Assembly: GCF_014189855.1 (NCBI RefSeq)
Contig: NZ_BJFN01000005.1
Span: 186,001 to 250,000 of the forward strand
Direction of reading: 5' to 3'
DNA from: Buttiauxella sp. A111
Lineage (GTDB): Bacteria > Pseudomonadota > Gammaproteobacteria > Enterobacterales > Enterobacteriaceae
DNA: 64,000 bases
In this document: positions 17,614 to 28,417 of the stretch, in pieces
Position numbering within the stretch: the stretch's first letter is position 1
Layout of the letters: each line of letters begins with the position of its first letter
Notes under the pieces: generated by a model
Told to the model about the DNA's origin: nothing
What the model saw: the letters and a program-made list of their open reading frames with translations, nothing else
Databases searched by the model: none
Position numbers and translations under genes: made by a program

Positions 17614-18030
17614 TTTTGTTACCTGATTTTATATTAATAAATAAAGTAGGGGAGGGCAAAATAATAGAGTAATAAAAAATAAAAGTGACGTAACAATTAA
17701 ATCACTATGCAACGATTTCGCTGAGAAACTAACATACGGTATGGTAATTAAATAGCCCTTGATATTTTTATTTTGATGGTTTTGTGATGCTGGTGGAATG
17801 TTCTATTTAAATAATTTAATTCTTATTTTTGTAAGTAAAGTTACTGAATGAGGGCGGTAGTAGGGCAAGCACAATGCGACATTTATATTTGTAAGTAAAG
17901 TAGCTGCCATGAAAGTATTTAAACAAGAGCAAGTGTGATTTCAATCACCCTACTATCAAAAGGGGATCGTTAAATTACCCGGACAAATAGATTGTGCCCT
18001 ACTTGTTTCATTATGCACTCTGGAGATTCC
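17614..18030. other. 417-bp divergent control region, 2HCT and AEC genes
   Basis: AT-rich, with no credible gene. It contains exact direct repeats TTTGTAAGTAAAGT at 17828-17841 and 17888-17901, spaced 60 bp, and a CRP-like site at 17934-17949. The repeats may be operators for a two-component regulator such as the nearby DcuR; this is inference. Confidence 0.6.
17934..17976 (+). promoter_or_regulatory. CRP-like site and promoter before AEC permease gene
   Basis: TGTGATTTCAATCACC at 17934-17949 fits TGTGA-N6-TCACA with one mismatch. TAAATT at 17971-17976 is placed as a -10 element that would centre the CRP site near -41.5. This predicts catabolite control of the permease-malic enzyme unit. Confidence 0.6.
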
Positions 18031-18978
18031 ATGCCATCACTACTATTACAATCTCTGTTCCCATTGGTATTTATCATGTTACTCGGATGGTTAAGTGGGA
18101 AGTTAGGCTACACTCGCCGCGAGGATGCCTCAGTTTTAGCTACGGTTGTTATCCGTTTTGCTCTGCCGTTTCATCTTTTTATCGGCGCATTAAATACTGA
18201 CCCTGAAAAAATACAGAACTTTTCATTTATGGCGGTTCTGATGATTGGTTTGATGGGCACCTGGTTCATCACGCTGCTCATCTCACGGTTCGTTTTCCGC
18301 CATGATATCAAGACCAGTGCGGTTCAGTCGCTGGTCTGTGCTTTCCCTGATATGGCGTATTTTGGTGCCCCGGTGTTGGCCGTATTAATCGGGCCAGAAG
18401 GCTTTTTAGGTGTACTGATAGGGAACTTAATCACCAGCGTATTTATGATACCGCTTACGATTATCCTGATTCGTATGGGGGATAAAAAGGGTGAAAATAG
18501 CCTCGACGATATCCACCCGGTTCAGCTTGTTCTGCAAAATCTTATCAAAGCGATAAAAAACCCGATTGTCTGGATCCCCATCTCTGGCGTGTTACTGAGC
18601 CTGGCTGGCGTGCAATTGCCGCATCTGCTTAGCGCACCAATAGAAATGGTAGGTAAAATTGCAGGCGGTCTTTCTCTGTTCGCACTGGGCCTTTTATTTT
18701 ATGGCGAGCGCCCAGCACTCAATGTTCAGACATTTACGAATATTAGTATTAAAAATCTCATTCAGCCTGGGTTGATGGCCGTTGCTGGTCTGGCTTTTGG
18801 CTTGAGTCATACCTTAATGCAGCAGGTGATTATCATTGGCGCCACTCCTTCAGCTATCGCCGCGGGAATGTTTGCACTGCGTAGTGATGCTTATATTGAA
18901 ACTGCCTCGTCATCAATTTTGATTGGTACCGCCATCGGTGTTTTCACCGAAGGAATAATGATTTATTTGATTTCTTAA
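18031..18978 (+). CDS. AEC-family permease, probable malate transporter
   Basis: Auxin-efflux-carrier family membrane protein, 315 residues, about ten helices in two inverted halves. SLFPLVFIMLLGWLSGKLG opens the protein, and the second half has GATPSAIAAGMFALRSDAY. Bacterial AEC members include malate and malonate permeases (MleP, MdcF). It lies 57 nt before the malic enzyme gene, so malate uptake is likely. The start at 18031 follows CTGGAG; the longer frame from 17992 adds 13 unsupported residues. Confidence 0.85.
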   Translation: MPSLLLQSLFPLVFIMLLGWLSGKLGYTRREDASVLATVVIRFALPFHLFIGALNTDPEKIQNFSFMAVLMIGLMGTWFITLLISRFVFRHDIKTSAVQSLVCAFPDMAYFGAPVLAVLIGPEGFLGVLIGNLITSVFMIPLTIILIRMGDKKGENSLDDIHPVQLVLQNLIKAIKNPIVWIPISGVLLSLAGVQLPHLLSAPIEMVGKIAGGLSLFALGLLFYGERPALNVQTFTNISIKNLIQPGLMAVAGLAFGLSHTLMQQVIIIGATPSAIAAGMFALRSDAYIETASSSILIGTAIGVFTEGIMIYLIS

Positions 18979-19035
18979 TTATCGCCAGGTAGCAATTTAA
19001 TTTACATTTAAAAATAAATATTCAGGAGCAGGTAA

Positions 19036-20721
19036 ATGTTAGTTAAAGAAACACTGTATACACCCTATAATGGTTCCCTGTTGCTCGAGAATCCATTATT
19101 AAATAAAGGCCTTGCTTTTACCGATAACGAGCGTCAGGCTTTTAATCTTCATGGTTTACTGCCCCATAAAGTTGAAACTATTCAGGAACAGACCGAACGT
19201 GCCTGGGATCAATTTTGCCAGTTTAAGAAAGACATTTCTCGTCATATCTATTTGAGAAATATTCAAGATACTAACGAGACGCTATTTTATAATCTGCTGC
19301 GCACGCATATGAAAGACACTCTGCCGATTATCTACACGCCAACGGTAGGAGAGGCCTGCGAGCATTTCTCTGATATTTATCGCCGTGGTAGAGGATTATT
19401 CATCTCCTGGCCAAACCGCCATAATATTGATGAAATGCTACAAAGTTTCTCCCGTAACGACATTCGCGTCATTGTCGTCACCGATGGTGAACGCATCCTG
19501 GGTCTGGGTGATCAGGGCGTGGGAGGGATGGGCATTCCAATCGGCAAACTCTCTTTATATACCGCGTGTGGCGGTATTCATCCTGCTTCGACATTACCGA
19601 TCATGCTGGATGTTGGCACCAACAATACCCGCCATCTGGACGATCCGCTGTATATGGGATGGCGCCATCCGCGCATCACTGACGATCAGTACATTGAGTT
19701 CATGGACATGTTTGTTGAAGCGGTGAAGAACCGTTGGCCAAATGTACTGCTGCAATTTGAAGATTTTGCCCAGAAAAATGCTACCAAATTGCTCAACCGC
19801 TACCGCGACACGTTGTGCTGCTTTAATGATGATATTCAGGGAACCGCAGCGGTGACTGCCGGAACGCTTATTGCTGCGGTTAAAACGGCGGGAGGACGCC
19901 TGCGCGATCAACGTGTGGTCTTCCTGGGCGGTGGTTCGGCAGGGTGTGGTATTGCTGAGAAAATTATCACGCTGATGATGGAGGATGGTCTGTCTGAAAG
20001 CCAGGCGCGCAATAATATCTTTATGGTTGACCGTTTTGGTCTGCTGACCGACGAGATGCCTAATCTTCTCGATTTCCAACAGAAACTGGTTACGGCAAGG
20101 GACGCGATTAGCCACTGGGATGTAGAGACGGCCAATATCTCACTGAAAGATGTGGTGCGTAATGCCCATCCGACGGTGATGATTGGCGTATCCGGGCAGC
20201 CTGGCTTATTTAGCGAAGAGATCGTCAAGGAAATGCATCAGCATTGCCCACGTCCCATCATTATGCCGCTCTCCAACCCGACCTCCCGTGCTGAAGCTCA
20301 GCCCAAGGATCTTCTCGAGTGGACACAGGGACAAGCGTTGGTTGCGACGGGCAGCCCGTTTGCACCGGTTTCCTGTCTGGGGCAAGAGCATGAAATTGCG
20401 CAGTGTAACAATGCCTATATCTTCCCAGGATTAGGGCTTGGGATACTGGCTGTAAAAGCCTCTCGGGTCACCGATGGCATGCTGTCCGTGGCCAGTAAGA
20501 CGCTGGCGGCGCATTCACCACTGGCCAACACCGGAAAGGGCGGGTTACTGCCTCCAGTCGAAAGTATTGAAGAGATTTCCATGGCAATTGCGCTTGAGGT
20601 CGCTCGCATGGCGCAGCAAGAAGGTGTGGCACCGATGATGAGTGAAGAGGAATTGCTCAATAGCATCGAAAAAACATACTGGAAAGCCAATTACACATCC
20701 TACAAACGCGCTTCACTTTGA
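19036..20721 (+). CDS. maeA: NAD-dependent malic enzyme
   Basis: Oxidative decarboxylation of malate to pyruvate, CO2 and NADH, 561 residues (E. coli MaeA is 565). The catalytic tyrosine lies in YTPTVGEAC. The metal-binding region is [11 protein letters not shown], followed by [12 protein letters not shown] and the nucleotide-binding [13 protein letters not shown]. Its length and the QFEDF and FNDDIQGT motifs match the large MaeA/MleA class, not the long MaeB fusion. A CAGGAG Shine-Dalgarno precedes the ATG. Cotranscription with the AEC permease is likely. It may be an extra copy; a housekeeping maeA would normally lie elsewhere, which cannot be tested here. Confidence 0.92.
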   Translation: MLVKETLYTPYNGSLLLENPLLNKGLAFTDNERQAFNLHGLLPHKVETIQEQTERAWDQFCQFKKDISRHIYLRNIQDTNETLFYNLLRTHMKDTLPIIYTPTVGEACEHFSDIYRRGRGLFISWPNRHNIDEMLQSFSRNDIRVIVVTDGERILGLGDQGVGGMGIPIGKLSLYTACGGIHPASTLPIMLDVGTNNTRHLDDPLYMGWRHPRITDDQYIEFMDMFVEAVKNRWPNVLLQFEDFAQKNATKLLNRYRDTLCCFNDDIQGTAAVTAGTLIAAVKTAGGRLRDQRVVFLGGGSAGCGIAEKIITLMMEDGLSESQARNNIFMVDRFGLLTDEMPNLLDFQQKLVTARDAISHWDVETANISLKDVVRNAHPTVMIGVSGQPGLFSEEIVKEMHQHCPRPIIMPLSNPTSRAEAQPKDLLEWTQGQALVATGSPFAPVSCLGQEHEIAQCNNAYIFPGLGLGILAVKASRVTDGMLSVASKTLAAHSPLANTGKGGLLPPVESIEEISMAIALEVARMAQQEGVAPMMSEEELLNSIEKTYWKANYTSYKRASL

Positions 20722-20739
20722 TTGTTAATAAATAAAATA

Positions 20740-20760
20740 CCGCCTTCATCATGAAGGCGG
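20740..20760. terminator. hairpin after malic enzyme gene
   Basis: Stem CCGCCTTCAT / ATGAAGGCGG directly after the malic enzyme gene. The plus side lacks a clean U-run, so it may need help or act mainly as a 3' stabiliser. It marks the right edge of the accessory block. Confidence 0.6.
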
Positions 20761-20845
20761 TCAGTGCAAAACCGTTTTATTCCCTCTCCATTGTCAATTT
20801 CCCTTCATGTCTGCGTAACAATTCCGTAACCCAACAGTTATTTTT

Positions 20846-20865
20846 CTGTCATACGCGCATGTCAT
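20846..20865 (+). promoter_or_regulatory. probable PhoB box upstream of ugpB
   Basis: CTGTCATACGCGCATGTCAT resembles paired CTGTCAT half-sites with imperfect spacing. The E. coli ugpB promoter, as I recall it, has a very similar stretch at this place. The ugp operon is a known Pho regulon member, so induction under phosphate limitation is expected. Confidence 0.55.
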
Positions 20866-20932
20866 GTTTTGGTGCGAACAAAAACGCGTGTTTTCGCGCA
20901 GCTTAAATGCCCCATAACTAGAGAGATAAGAC

Positions 20933-22252
20933 ATGACTGCATCGTTACGACGTACAGCACTTTACCTTGCGCTGGGATGCATACTTAGCAGCAATGCCAT
21001 CGCCGCCACTTCGATTCCTTTCTGGCATTCGATGGAAGGTGAACTGGGTAAAGAAGTGGATTCTTTAGCACAACGCTTTAACCAGACACATCCTGACTAC
21101 AAAATTGTCCCGGTTTATAAGGGCAACTACGAACAAAACCTGGCTGCAGGGATTGCGGCTTTCCGCTCGGGTAACGCCCCGGCAATTCTGCAAGTTTATG
21201 AAGTGGGTACGGCGACGATGATGGCCTCGAAAGCGATCAAGCCGGTGTATGAAGTCTTCAGTGATGCAGGCATTAAATTCGACGAATCCCAGTTTGTCCC
21301 GACGGTTTCCGGTTACTACACCGATTCAAAAACCGGGCATTTGCTCTCCCAGCCGTTTAACAGCTCCACACCGGTTCTGTATTACAACAAAGACGCCTTT
21401 AAGAAAGCCGGGTTGAACCCGGATCAGCCACCAAAAACCTGGCAGGATTTGGCTGAGTACACCGCCAAACTTAAAGCAGCGGGCATGAAATGCGGCTACG
21501 CAAGCGGCTGGCAGGGTTGGATTCAGATTGAAAACTTCAGCGCCTGGAACGGCCTGCCGGTTGCCACGAAAAACAACGGCTTCGATGGCACCGATGCGGT
21601 TCTGGAGTTCAACAAACCTGAGCAGGTGAAACACATCGCCCTGCTGGAAGAGCTGAATAAGAAAGGTGATTTCAGCTATTTTGGTCGCAAAGACGAATCC
21701 ACCGAGAAGTTCTACAACGGGGATTGCGCGATCACGACCGCCTCTTCTGGCTCGCTGGCTGATATCCGTCAGTACGCTAAGTTCAACTACGGCGTGGGCA
21801 TGATGCCTTACGATTCCTCCATCCCGAATGCACCGCAAAACGCCATCATTGGTGGGGCAAGTCTGTGGGTGATGCAGGGTAAAGACGCTGCGACCTACAA
21901 AGGCGTTGCTGAGTTTATGCAGTTCCTTACCCAGCCAGAAATCGCTGCGGAATGGCACCAGAAAACCGGTTATCTGCCAATCACGAAAGCGGCGTATGAC
22001 CTGACGCGCGAGCAAGGTTTCTACGAGAAAAACCCGGGTGCGGATATTGCAACGCGCCAGATGCTGAACAAGCCACCGTTGCCATTCACCAAAGGTTTGC
22101 GTCTGGGTAACATGCCGCAGATTCGTACCATTGTGGATGAGGAGCTGGAATCGGTGTGGACGGGTAAAAAGACCCCACAGCAGGCTCTGGATTCAGCGGT
22201 TGAGCGTGGCAATCAGTTGCTGCGCCGCTTTGAGCAGTCGACTAAGTCTTAG
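20933..22252 (+). CDS. ugpB: UgpB, glycerol-3-phosphate-binding protein
   Basis: Periplasmic binding protein of the UgpBAEC importer for sn-glycerol-3-phosphate and its diesters, 439 residues. Signal peptide of about 24-25 residues ending in NAIAA; the mature part opens [17 protein letters not shown], nearly identical to E. coli. The conserved [25 protein letters not shown] and RLGNMPQIR stretches are present. It is separated from ugpA by a long palindromic repeat (22260-22410), which may lower downstream expression relative to the binding protein. Confidence 0.96.
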   Translation: MTASLRRTALYLALGCILSSNAIAATSIPFWHSMEGELGKEVDSLAQRFNQTHPDYKIVPVYKGNYEQNLAAGIAAFRSGNAPAILQVYEVGTATMMASKAIKPVYEVFSDAGIKFDESQFVPTVSGYYTDSKTGHLLSQPFNSSTPVLYYNKDAFKKAGLNPDQPPKTWQDLAEYTAKLKAAGMKCGYASGWQGWIQIENFSAWNGLPVATKNNGFDGTDAVLEFNKPEQVKHIALLEELNKKGDFSYFGRKDESTEKFYNGDCAITTASSGSLADIRQYAKFNYGVGMMPYDSSIPNAPQNAIIGGASLWVMQGKDAATYKGVAEFMQFLTQPEIAAEWHQKTGYLPITKAAYDLTREQGFYEKNPGADIATRQMLNKPPLPFTKGLRLGNMPQIRTIVDEELESVWTGKKTPQQALDSAVERGNQLLRRFEQSTKS

Positions 22253-22259
22253 TACACAA

Positions 22260-22410
22260 CCCTCACCCTAACCCTCTCCCTGAGGGAGAGGGGACTGTCC
22301 GACTTCTCCTTCAGGCGAGGGAGAGGGGACTGTCCGGCTTCTCCTTCAGGTGAGGGAGAGGGGACTGTCCGGTTTTCCCCCTCTCCTGGGGGAGAGGGCC
22401 GGGGTGAGGG
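22260..22410. repeat. CCCTCACCC palindromic repeat, copy 1
   Basis: Outer ends CCCTCACCCTAACCCTCTCC and GGGAGAGGGCCGGGGTGAGG form one large inverted repeat. The middle holds two or three tandem units of the type GAGGGAGAGGGGACTGTCCG. It sits inside the ugp operon between ugpB and ugpA. Not coding. Confidence 0.9.
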
Positions 22411-22440
22411 CGACCAATGCCACATATTAAGAGCAACACT

Positions 22441-23328
22441 ATGTCATCTTCTCGACCCGTATTCCGTTCCGGCTGGCTCCCCTATGCGCTAGTACTTCCG
22501 CAACTGATTATCACCATTATTTTCTTCATTTGGCCTGCGGGCGAAGCACTGTGGTATTCGCTGCAAAATGTCGATCCGTTTGGTCTTTCGAGCACCTTTG
22601 TGGGTCTGGATAACTTCAAACAGCTTTTCCACGACAGCTACTACCTCGACTCTTTCTACACCACCTTAATTTTCAGTGGATTAGTAGCGGGTAGCGGTCT
22701 GCTGGTGTCGCTCTTTTTCGCCGCCCTCACGGATTATGTGGTGCGCGGTAGCCGTATTTATCAAACGTTAATGCTGCTGCCTTATGCGGTGGCACCGGCG
22801 ATTGCCGCCGTGTTGTGGATCTTTCTGTTTAACCCTGGTCGCGGGCTGATAACCCACGTACTGGAACAGTTTGGGTATCACTGGAACCATGCGCAAAACA
22901 GCGGCCAGGCGATGTTCCTTGTCGTATTCGCCTCGGTGTGGAAGCAAATCAGCTACAACTTCCTGTTCTTCTTCGCCGCCCTTCAGTCCATTCCGCGTTC
23001 ATTAATCGAAGCCGCGTCTATCGACGGAGCCGGGCCTGTGCGCCGTTTCTTCAAGCTGTCGCTACCGCTCATTGCGCCGGTGAGTTTCTTCCTGCTGGTG
23101 GTCAATCTGGTCTACGCCTTTTTCGATACTTTTCCGGTTATCGACGCCGCAACAGGCGGTGGCCCGGTTCAGGCGACCACCACGCTTATCTACAAAATTT
23201 ATCGCGAAGGTTTTGCCGGGCTCGATCTCTCGGCATCAGCGGCGCAATCCGTGGTGCTGATGTTCCTGGTCATCATCCTGACGGTCATTCAGTTCCGGTT
23301 TGTGGAACGTAAGGTGCGCTACCAATGA
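22441..23328 (+). CDS. ugpA: UgpA, glycerol-3-phosphate permease
   Basis: Inner-membrane permease subunit, 295 residues, six helices, with the EAA loop visible as [22 protein letters not shown]. It starts [15 protein letters not shown] like E. coli UgpA. The frame continues upstream to 22417, but MPHIKSNT has no family support. Overlaps ugpE by 4 nt (23325-23328). Confidence 0.95.
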   Translation: MSSSRPVFRSGWLPYALVLPQLIITIIFFIWPAGEALWYSLQNVDPFGLSSTFVGLDNFKQLFHDSYYLDSFYTTLIFSGLVAGSGLLVSLFFAALTDYVVRGSRIYQTLMLLPYAVAPAIAAVLWIFLFNPGRGLITHVLEQFGYHWNHAQNSGQAMFLVVFASVWKQISYNFLFFFAALQSIPRSLIEAASIDGAGPVRRFFKLSLPLIAPVSFFLLVVNLVYAFFDTFPVIDAATGGGPVQATTTLIYKIYREGFAGLDLSASAAQSVVLMFLVIILTVIQFRFVERKVRYQ

Positions 23329-24170
23329 TTGAGAATCGCCGTGGGCTGACAATCTTCAGCCACACCATGCTCATTCTGGGCATCATCGTGATTTTGTTCC
23401 CGCTGTATGTCGCGTTTGTCGCGGCTACGCTGGATAACAAAGCTGTATTTCAGACGCCAATGACGCTGATCCCAGGCTCGCATCTGCTGGAAAATATGAC
23501 CTGGATTTGGGTGCATGGCGTGGGGGCGAACAGCGCGCCGTTTGGTCTGATGTTGCTCAATAGCTTTGTGATGGCGTTGGTGATTACCGTTGGCAAAATC
23601 ACCGTCTCCATGCTGTCTGCCTTTGCCATTGTCTGGTTTCGTTTTCCGCTGCGTAACCTGTTCTTCTGGATGATATTTATCACCCTGATGCTGCCAGTTG
23701 AGGTGCGTATTTTCCCGACGGTTGAGGTTATCGCAAATCTCAACATGCTTGATAGCTACACCGGCCTGACGTTGCCGTTAATGGCGTCGGCAACCGCGAC
23801 CTTCTTGTTCCGCCAGTTCTTCATGACGCTTCCCGACGAATTGATGGAAGCCGCACGTATCGACGGCGCATCACCTATGCGCTTTTTCCGCGACATCGTG
23901 CTGCCGCTGTCTAAAACCAATCTGGCGGCGCTATTCGTCATCACCTTTATCTACGGCTGGAACCAGTATCTGTGGCCGTTGCTGATTATCAGCGACGTCA
24001 ACCTTGGCACCGCCGTGGCGGGTATCAAAGGCATGATGTCTTCCGGTGAGGGCACGACTCAGTGGAACCAGGTGATGGCAGCCATGTTACTGACTCTGAT
24101 TCCCCCGGTAATTATCGTTTTAGCCATGCAACGCGCGTTCGTGCGTGGCCTGGTCGACAGTGAGAAGTGA
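23325..24170 (+). CDS. ugpE: UgpE, glycerol-3-phosphate permease
   Basis: Second inner-membrane permease of the importer, 281 residues, six helices. The EAA loop reads [22 protein letters not shown] and couples to the UgpC ATPase. The start overlaps the ugpA stop (ATGA). A 10-nt gap leads to ugpC. Confidence 0.95.
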   Translation: MIENRRGLTIFSHTMLILGIIVILFPLYVAFVAATLDNKAVFQTPMTLIPGSHLLENMTWIWVHGVGANSAPFGLMLLNSFVMALVITVGKITVSMLSAFAIVWFRFPLRNLFFWMIFITLMLPVEVRIFPTVEVIANLNMLDSYTGLTLPLMASATATFLFRQFFMTLPDELMEAARIDGASPMRFFRDIVLPLSKTNLAALFVITFIYGWNQYLWPLLIISDVNLGTAVAGIKGMMSSGEGTTQWNQVMAAMLLTLIPPVIIVLAMQRAFVRGLVDSEK

Positions 24171-24180
24171 GAAATAACCC

Positions 24181-25251
24181 ATGGCAGGATTAAAATTACA
24201 GGCAGTAAGCAAGAGTTGGGACAACAAAACCCAGGTGATTCAACCGCTGACGCTGGATGTTGCAGACGGTGAGTTTATCGTGATGGTCGGGCCTTCTGGC
24301 TGCGGTAAATCTACATTGCTGCGTATGGTGGCCGGGCTTGAACGCGTCACCAGTGGCGATATCTGGATTGACAGGCAGCGTGTCACTGAAATGGAACCGA
24401 AAGAGCGCGGCATCGCGATGGTATTTCAGAACTACGCACTTTATCCGCACATGAGCGTGGAAGAAAACATGGCGTGGGGGCTGAAAATCCGCGGTATGGG
24501 CAAAGCGCATATTCAGCAGAAAGTGGTGGAAGCGGCACGTATTCTGGAGCTTGATGGTTTACTCAAACGTCGCCCACGCGAGCTTTCCGGTGGCCAACGC
24601 CAGCGTGTGGCAATGGGGCGCGCCATCGTGCGTGACCCGGCGGTGTTCTTGTTCGATGAACCGTTATCAAACCTCGATGCCAAGCTTCGCGTACAAATGC
24701 GCCTCGAATTACAGCAATTACATCGCCGCCTGAAAACGACCAGCTTGTACGTCACCCACGATCAGGTAGAAGCAATGACGCTGGCGCAGCGTGTGATGGT
24801 GATGAACAAAGGTGTCGCTGAGCAAATCGGTACACCTGTAGAAGTTTACGAACGTCCGGCCACTCGTTTTGTGGCGAGCTTTATCGGCTCGCCAGCCATG
24901 AACTTGCTTGAAGGGAGTATCAGCGCTGACGGCACGCGTTTTGAGCTTGCAGGCGGGATGGCATTACCTTTGGGAAGTACGCAAAATTCGTATCAGGGCC
25001 GGGCGGTGACGCTGGGTATCCGGCCGGAACATATTGCGCTAAGCTCACAAGCCGCAGGCGGTGTGCCGTTTATGGTGGACACGCTAGAGATGCTGGGTGC
25101 AGATAATCTGGTGCATGGGCGTTGGGGCGAGCAAAAAATGGTGGTGCGCCTGGCGCATCAAAATCGTCCCCAACCTGGCAGCACATTGTGGCTGCATCTG
25201 CCTGAAAATCATCTGCATTTCTTTGATAAAGAAAATGGACAACGTTTATGA
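24181..25251 (+). CDS. ugpC: UgpC, ABC transporter ATPase
   Basis: MalK-type ATPase of the glycerol-3-phosphate importer, 356 residues. Walker [10 protein letters not shown], signature LSGGQRQRV, Walker [12 protein letters not shown], and H-loop [11 protein letters not shown]. Residues from about 240 form the regulatory OB-type domain ([12 protein letters not shown]). Overlaps ugpQ by 4 nt. Confidence 0.96.
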   Translation: MAGLKLQAVSKSWDNKTQVIQPLTLDVADGEFIVMVGPSGCGKSTLLRMVAGLERVTSGDIWIDRQRVTEMEPKERGIAMVFQNYALYPHMSVEENMAWGLKIRGMGKAHIQQKVVEAARILELDGLLKRRPRELSGGQRQRVAMGRAIVRDPAVFLFDEPLSNLDAKLRVQMRLELQQLHRRLKTTSLYVTHDQVEAMTLAQRVMVMNKGVAEQIGTPVEVYERPATRFVASFIGSPAMNLLEGSISADGTRFELAGGMALPLGSTQNSYQGRAVTLGIRPEHIALSSQAAGGVPFMVDTLEMLGADNLVHGRWGEQKMVVRLAHQNRPQPGSTLWLHLPENHLHFFDKENGQRL

Positions 25252-25988
25252 GTCACTGGCCTTACCCAAAAATCGCTGCGCATCGCGGCGGTGGCAAACT
25301 GGCACCGGAAAATACTCTGGCGGCGATTGATGTCGGTGCGCGTTACGGCCACACCATGATTGAGTTCGACGCCAAGCTTTCACAAGATGGGCAAATTTTC
25401 CTGCTGCATGACGACACTCTGGAGCGCACCAGTAACGGCTGGGGAGTTGCGGGCGATTTACCGTGGGATAAATTGCTGAACGTCGACGCCGGAGGTTGGT
25501 TTAGCGGTGAGTTTGCCGGTGAGCCATTACCCCTGCTTTCGCAAGTCGCGGCGCGTTGTAAACAACACGCGATGATGGCAAACATTGAAATCAAACCGAC
25601 TACCGGCACCGACGCAGAAACAGGAAAGGCTATTGCGCTGGCAGCCCTTGAATTATGGCAGGGGCAAACGGCACCGTTGTTATCGTCGTTTTCTATCGAA
25701 GCGCTGGAAGCGGCACAGCTTGCCGTTCCACAATTACCGCGTGGATTATTGCTCGATGACTGGCGTGATGACTGGCGTGAGCTGACGAACCGTCTGGGCT
25801 GTGTTTCCATTCACTTGAATCATAAATTGCTGGATGAAGCGCGCGTGCAAGAGCTCAAAGCGGCGGGATTACATATTCTGGTTTATACCGTGAATGTTCC
25901 CCAACGAGCAGCAACGCTGCTGCGCTGGGGAGTGGATACCATCTGTACCGACCGTATCGACCAAATCGGCCCCGGTTTTAATCTGTAA
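25248..25988 (+). CDS. ugpQ: UgpQ, glycerophosphodiester phosphodiesterase
   Basis: Cytoplasmic enzyme hydrolysing glycerophosphodiesters to glycerol-3-phosphate and an alcohol, 246 residues. The GDPD signature begins [18 protein letters not shown] (catalytic His and Glu), followed by [10 protein letters not shown] and [13 protein letters not shown], then NIEIKP. There is no signal peptide. It is the last gene of the ugp operon and is followed by repeat copy 2. Confidence 0.95.
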   Translation: MSHWPYPKIAAHRGGGKLAPENTLAAIDVGARYGHTMIEFDAKLSQDGQIFLLHDDTLERTSNGWGVAGDLPWDKLLNVDAGGWFSGEFAGEPLPLLSQVAARCKQHAMMANIEIKPTTGTDAETGKAIALAALELWQGQTAPLLSSFSIEALEAAQLAVPQLPRGLLLDDWRDDWRELTNRLGCVSIHLNHKLLDEARVQELKAAGLHILVYTVNVPQRAATLLRWGVDTICTDRIDQIGPGFNL

Positions 25989-25996
25989 TCCGCTTG

Positions 25997-26077
25997 CCCT
26001 CACCCCAACCCTCTCCCACAGGAGAGGGAGAAAAGGCAGTCCCCTCGCCCCTGTGGGGAGAGGGTTAGGGTGAGGGG
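25997..26077. repeat. CCCTCACCC palindromic repeat, copy 2
   Basis: Compact copy, one inverted repeat with a short middle. It lies between convergent ugpQ and yhhA and could serve as a terminator for either. Confidence 0.88.
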
Positions 26078-26084
26078 AATATTT

Positions 26085-26543
26085 TCACGGTCCAATCGTT
26101 TTCAACGGAATACTCGGCTGAAGCGGCACCGAATTAGCGTGCGGGTTCAACATGCTGCCATTGGTTTTCGGTTGCAGCATGTGATCCTGACTGCCGCTTG
26201 TGCTACCACTACCACCACTTAACATTCCACCATTGTTATTAGGCAAAACCTGCTGAGTCCCAACATCGAGCTCATTAGGGAAATTTTTTTTTACCTTAAA
26301 AACTTCCTGCTGCGAATTGTTATTTATCTGCGCTTCAAGATGCTGTTGCTGTACACGCGTTTGTGTTTGTAACTGCTGATTTAACATCCCTTTTTGCTGA
26401 GTCTGCTGTGTTTGCATTTGCTGCTGCATCCGTTGCTGACTTGGATTCCGATAATCCGGCTGATTTGGATTATTCAGGGTATTAATCGGCTGTGCCAAAC
26501 AGGTCAATGGCAGCAATGCCGCCAGTAGTATTATTTTTTTCAT
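26085..26543 (-). CDS. yhhA: YhhA family exported protein (DUF2756)
   Basis: 152-residue secreted protein of unknown function. Signal peptide [17 protein letters not shown], then [20 protein letters not shown], a glutamine-rich middle (about 28-70, heptad-like QQ spacing) and the conserved C-terminus [10 protein letters not shown]. In E. coli it also lies between ugpQ and ggt. The ATG at 26543 begins the signal peptide; an upstream GGAGG supports it. Divergent from ggt. Confidence 0.88.
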   Translation of the reverse strand: MKKIILLAALLPLTCLAQPINTLNNPNQPDYRNPSQQRMQQQMQTQQTQQKGMLNQQLQTQTRVQQQHLEAQINNNSQQEVFKVKKNFPNELDVGTQQVLPNNNGGMLSGGSGSTSGSQDHMLQPKTNGSMLNPHANSVPLQPSIPLKTIGP

Positions 26544-26671
26544 GATCGTCACTTCCTCCATTTGGGGGATCTACTAAGTTTAATCGTTTTCCATGGTTAC
26601 GAAGATTATTTCGGATTTATGAACCAGGCTATTTAGGGGATTGACCCCTGAAAATCATGGAGAAAATAACG

Positions 26672-28411
26672 ATGAAGCAGTGGAAAACAATACGCTGGAT
26701 GGCGATTCCGGCTCTGGTAATCGGCCTGTGCTTATCCGTTGGTGCGGCACCTGCGCCTGTATCCTACGGTGTGGAAGCGGATGTCCATCATCCGGTGCAA
26801 GCACAAAATGGAATGGTTGCCTCACAAGACTCGCTGGCTACGCAGGTCGGAGTCGATATTCTGAAACAAGGTGGGAATGCCGTCGATGCGGCCGTTGCGG
26901 TCGGTTTTGCGCTGGCGGTTACCCATCCGCAGGCGGGGAATATCGGCGGTGGCGGTTTCATGATGTTGCGTACTAAAGACGGTAAAACGACGGCCATTGA
27001 TTTCCGCGAAATGGCACCAGAAAAAGCCTCGCGCGATATGTTCCTTGATGCCCAGGGCAACGCTGACAGCAAAAAATCCCTGACTTCTCACCTTGCGTCT
27101 GGCACACCGGGCACCGTGGCGGGCTTCTCCATGGCGCTGGAAAAATATGGCACGCTGCCGCTGAACAAGGTTATCCAACCAGCGATCAAGCTGGCGCAGG
27201 ACGGTTTTACCGTGAACGATGCGCTGGCCGAAGATCTGAAGGTCTACGGCGCGGAAGTTATCCCTAATCACCCCAACAGCAAGGCTATTTTCTGGAAAGC
27301 AGACGGTGAACCCCTGCAAAAGGGCGACAAACTGGTGCAGACCAACCTCGCCAAAAGCCTCGAAATGATTGCTGAAAACGGCCCTGATGCATTCTATAAA
27401 GGGGCGATTGCTGACCAGATTGCCGAAGAAATGGCAAAAAACGGCGGCCTGATTAGCAAGGTTGATCTACAGAATTACAAAGCGGTTGAGCGTACGCCAA
27501 TTAGCGGTGATTACCGTGGTTACGAGATTTTCTCCATGCCACCACCGTCTTCAGGCGGTATCCACATTGTGGAAATTCTCAATATTCTGGAAAACTTCGA
27601 TCTCGGTAAATATGGTTTTGGCAGTGCCGATGCCATGCAGCTAACGGCTGAAGCGGAAAAATATGCCTATGCCGATCGCTCGGAATATCTCGGTGACCCT
27701 GACTTTGTCAAAGTGCCGTGGCAGGCGCTGACCAACAAAGCCTACGCCAAATCGCTGGCTGAACAGATAGACATTAATAAAGCTCGCCCGTCGAGTGACA
27801 TTAAGCCGGGTAAACTCGCGCCGTATGAAAGCAACCAGACCACGCATTTCTCGGTGGTGGATAAAGACGGGAATGCCGTGGCGGTGACTTACACCCTGAA
27901 TACCGTGTTCGGTACTGGCATCGTGGCGGGAAATACCGGCATCCTGATGAACAACCAAATGGATGACTTCTCCGCTAAACCTGGCGTACCGAACGTTTAC
28001 GGGCTGGTGGGTGGTGATGCCAACGCCGTTGGGCCACATAAACGCCCACTGTCGTCAATGTCGCCAACTATCGTGGTGAAAGACGGGAAAACCTGGCTGG
28101 TAACGGGTAGCCCTGGCGGCAGTCGAATCATTACAACTGTGCTGCAAATGGTGATGAACACGATCGATTATGGAATGAACGTCGCCGAAGCGACCAATGC
28201 GCCGCGCTTCCATCATCAATGGTTACCTGATGAATTGAGAGTCGAAAAAGGCTTTAGCCCGGATACGCTCAAACTTCTGAAAGAAAAAGGGCAGAAAGTC
28301 GAAGTGAAAGAAGCGATGGGCAGTACGCAGAGCATTATGGTGGGGCCAGATGGCACGCTGTATGGTGCTTCCGACCCTCGTTCTGTGGATGATCTGACCG
28401 CAGGTTATTGA
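26672..28411 (+). CDS. ggt: gamma-glutamyltranspeptidase
   Basis: Periplasmic enzyme cleaving glutathione and other gamma-glutamyl compounds, 579 residues (E. coli 580). An N-terminal signal peptide ends near AAPAPVSYG. The precursor autocleaves before Thr390 (in NQTTHFSVVD), the N-terminal nucleophile of the small subunit. Also visible are the glycine-rich GNIGGGGFMMLR, PPPSSGGIH and SPGGSRIITT stretches. An earlier ATG at 26657 would add five residues; the GGAG at 26660-26663 favours 26672. Confidence 0.95.
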   Translation: MKQWKTIRWMAIPALVIGLCLSVGAAPAPVSYGVEADVHHPVQAQNGMVASQDSLATQVGVDILKQGGNAVDAAVAVGFALAVTHPQAGNIGGGGFMMLRTKDGKTTAIDFREMAPEKASRDMFLDAQGNADSKKSLTSHLASGTPGTVAGFSMALEKYGTLPLNKVIQPAIKLAQDGFTVNDALAEDLKVYGAEVIPNHPNSKAIFWKADGEPLQKGDKLVQTNLAKSLEMIAENGPDAFYKGAIADQIAEEMAKNGGLISKVDLQNYKAVERTPISGDYRGYEIFSMPPPSSGGIHIVEILNILENFDLGKYGFGSADAMQLTAEAEKYAYADRSEYLGDPDFVKVPWQALTNKAYAKSLAEQIDINKARPSSDIKPGKLAPYESNQTTHFSVVDKDGNAVAVTYTLNTVFGTGIVAGNTGILMNNQMDDFSAKPGVPNVYGLVGGDANAVGPHKRPLSSMSPTIVVKDGKTWLVTGSPGGSRIITTVLQMVMNTIDYGMNVAEATNAPRFHHQWLPDELRVEKGFSPDTLKLLKEKGQKVEVKEAMGSTQSIMVGPDGTLYGASDPRSVDDLTAGY

Positions 28412-28417
28412 GTTTTT

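Noticed and set aside
22260-22410. Tandem units resembling a short CRISPR array (also at 47490 and 57661)
   Set aside because: Units are irregular in length, self-palindromic and have no distinct spacers; no cas genes are near.
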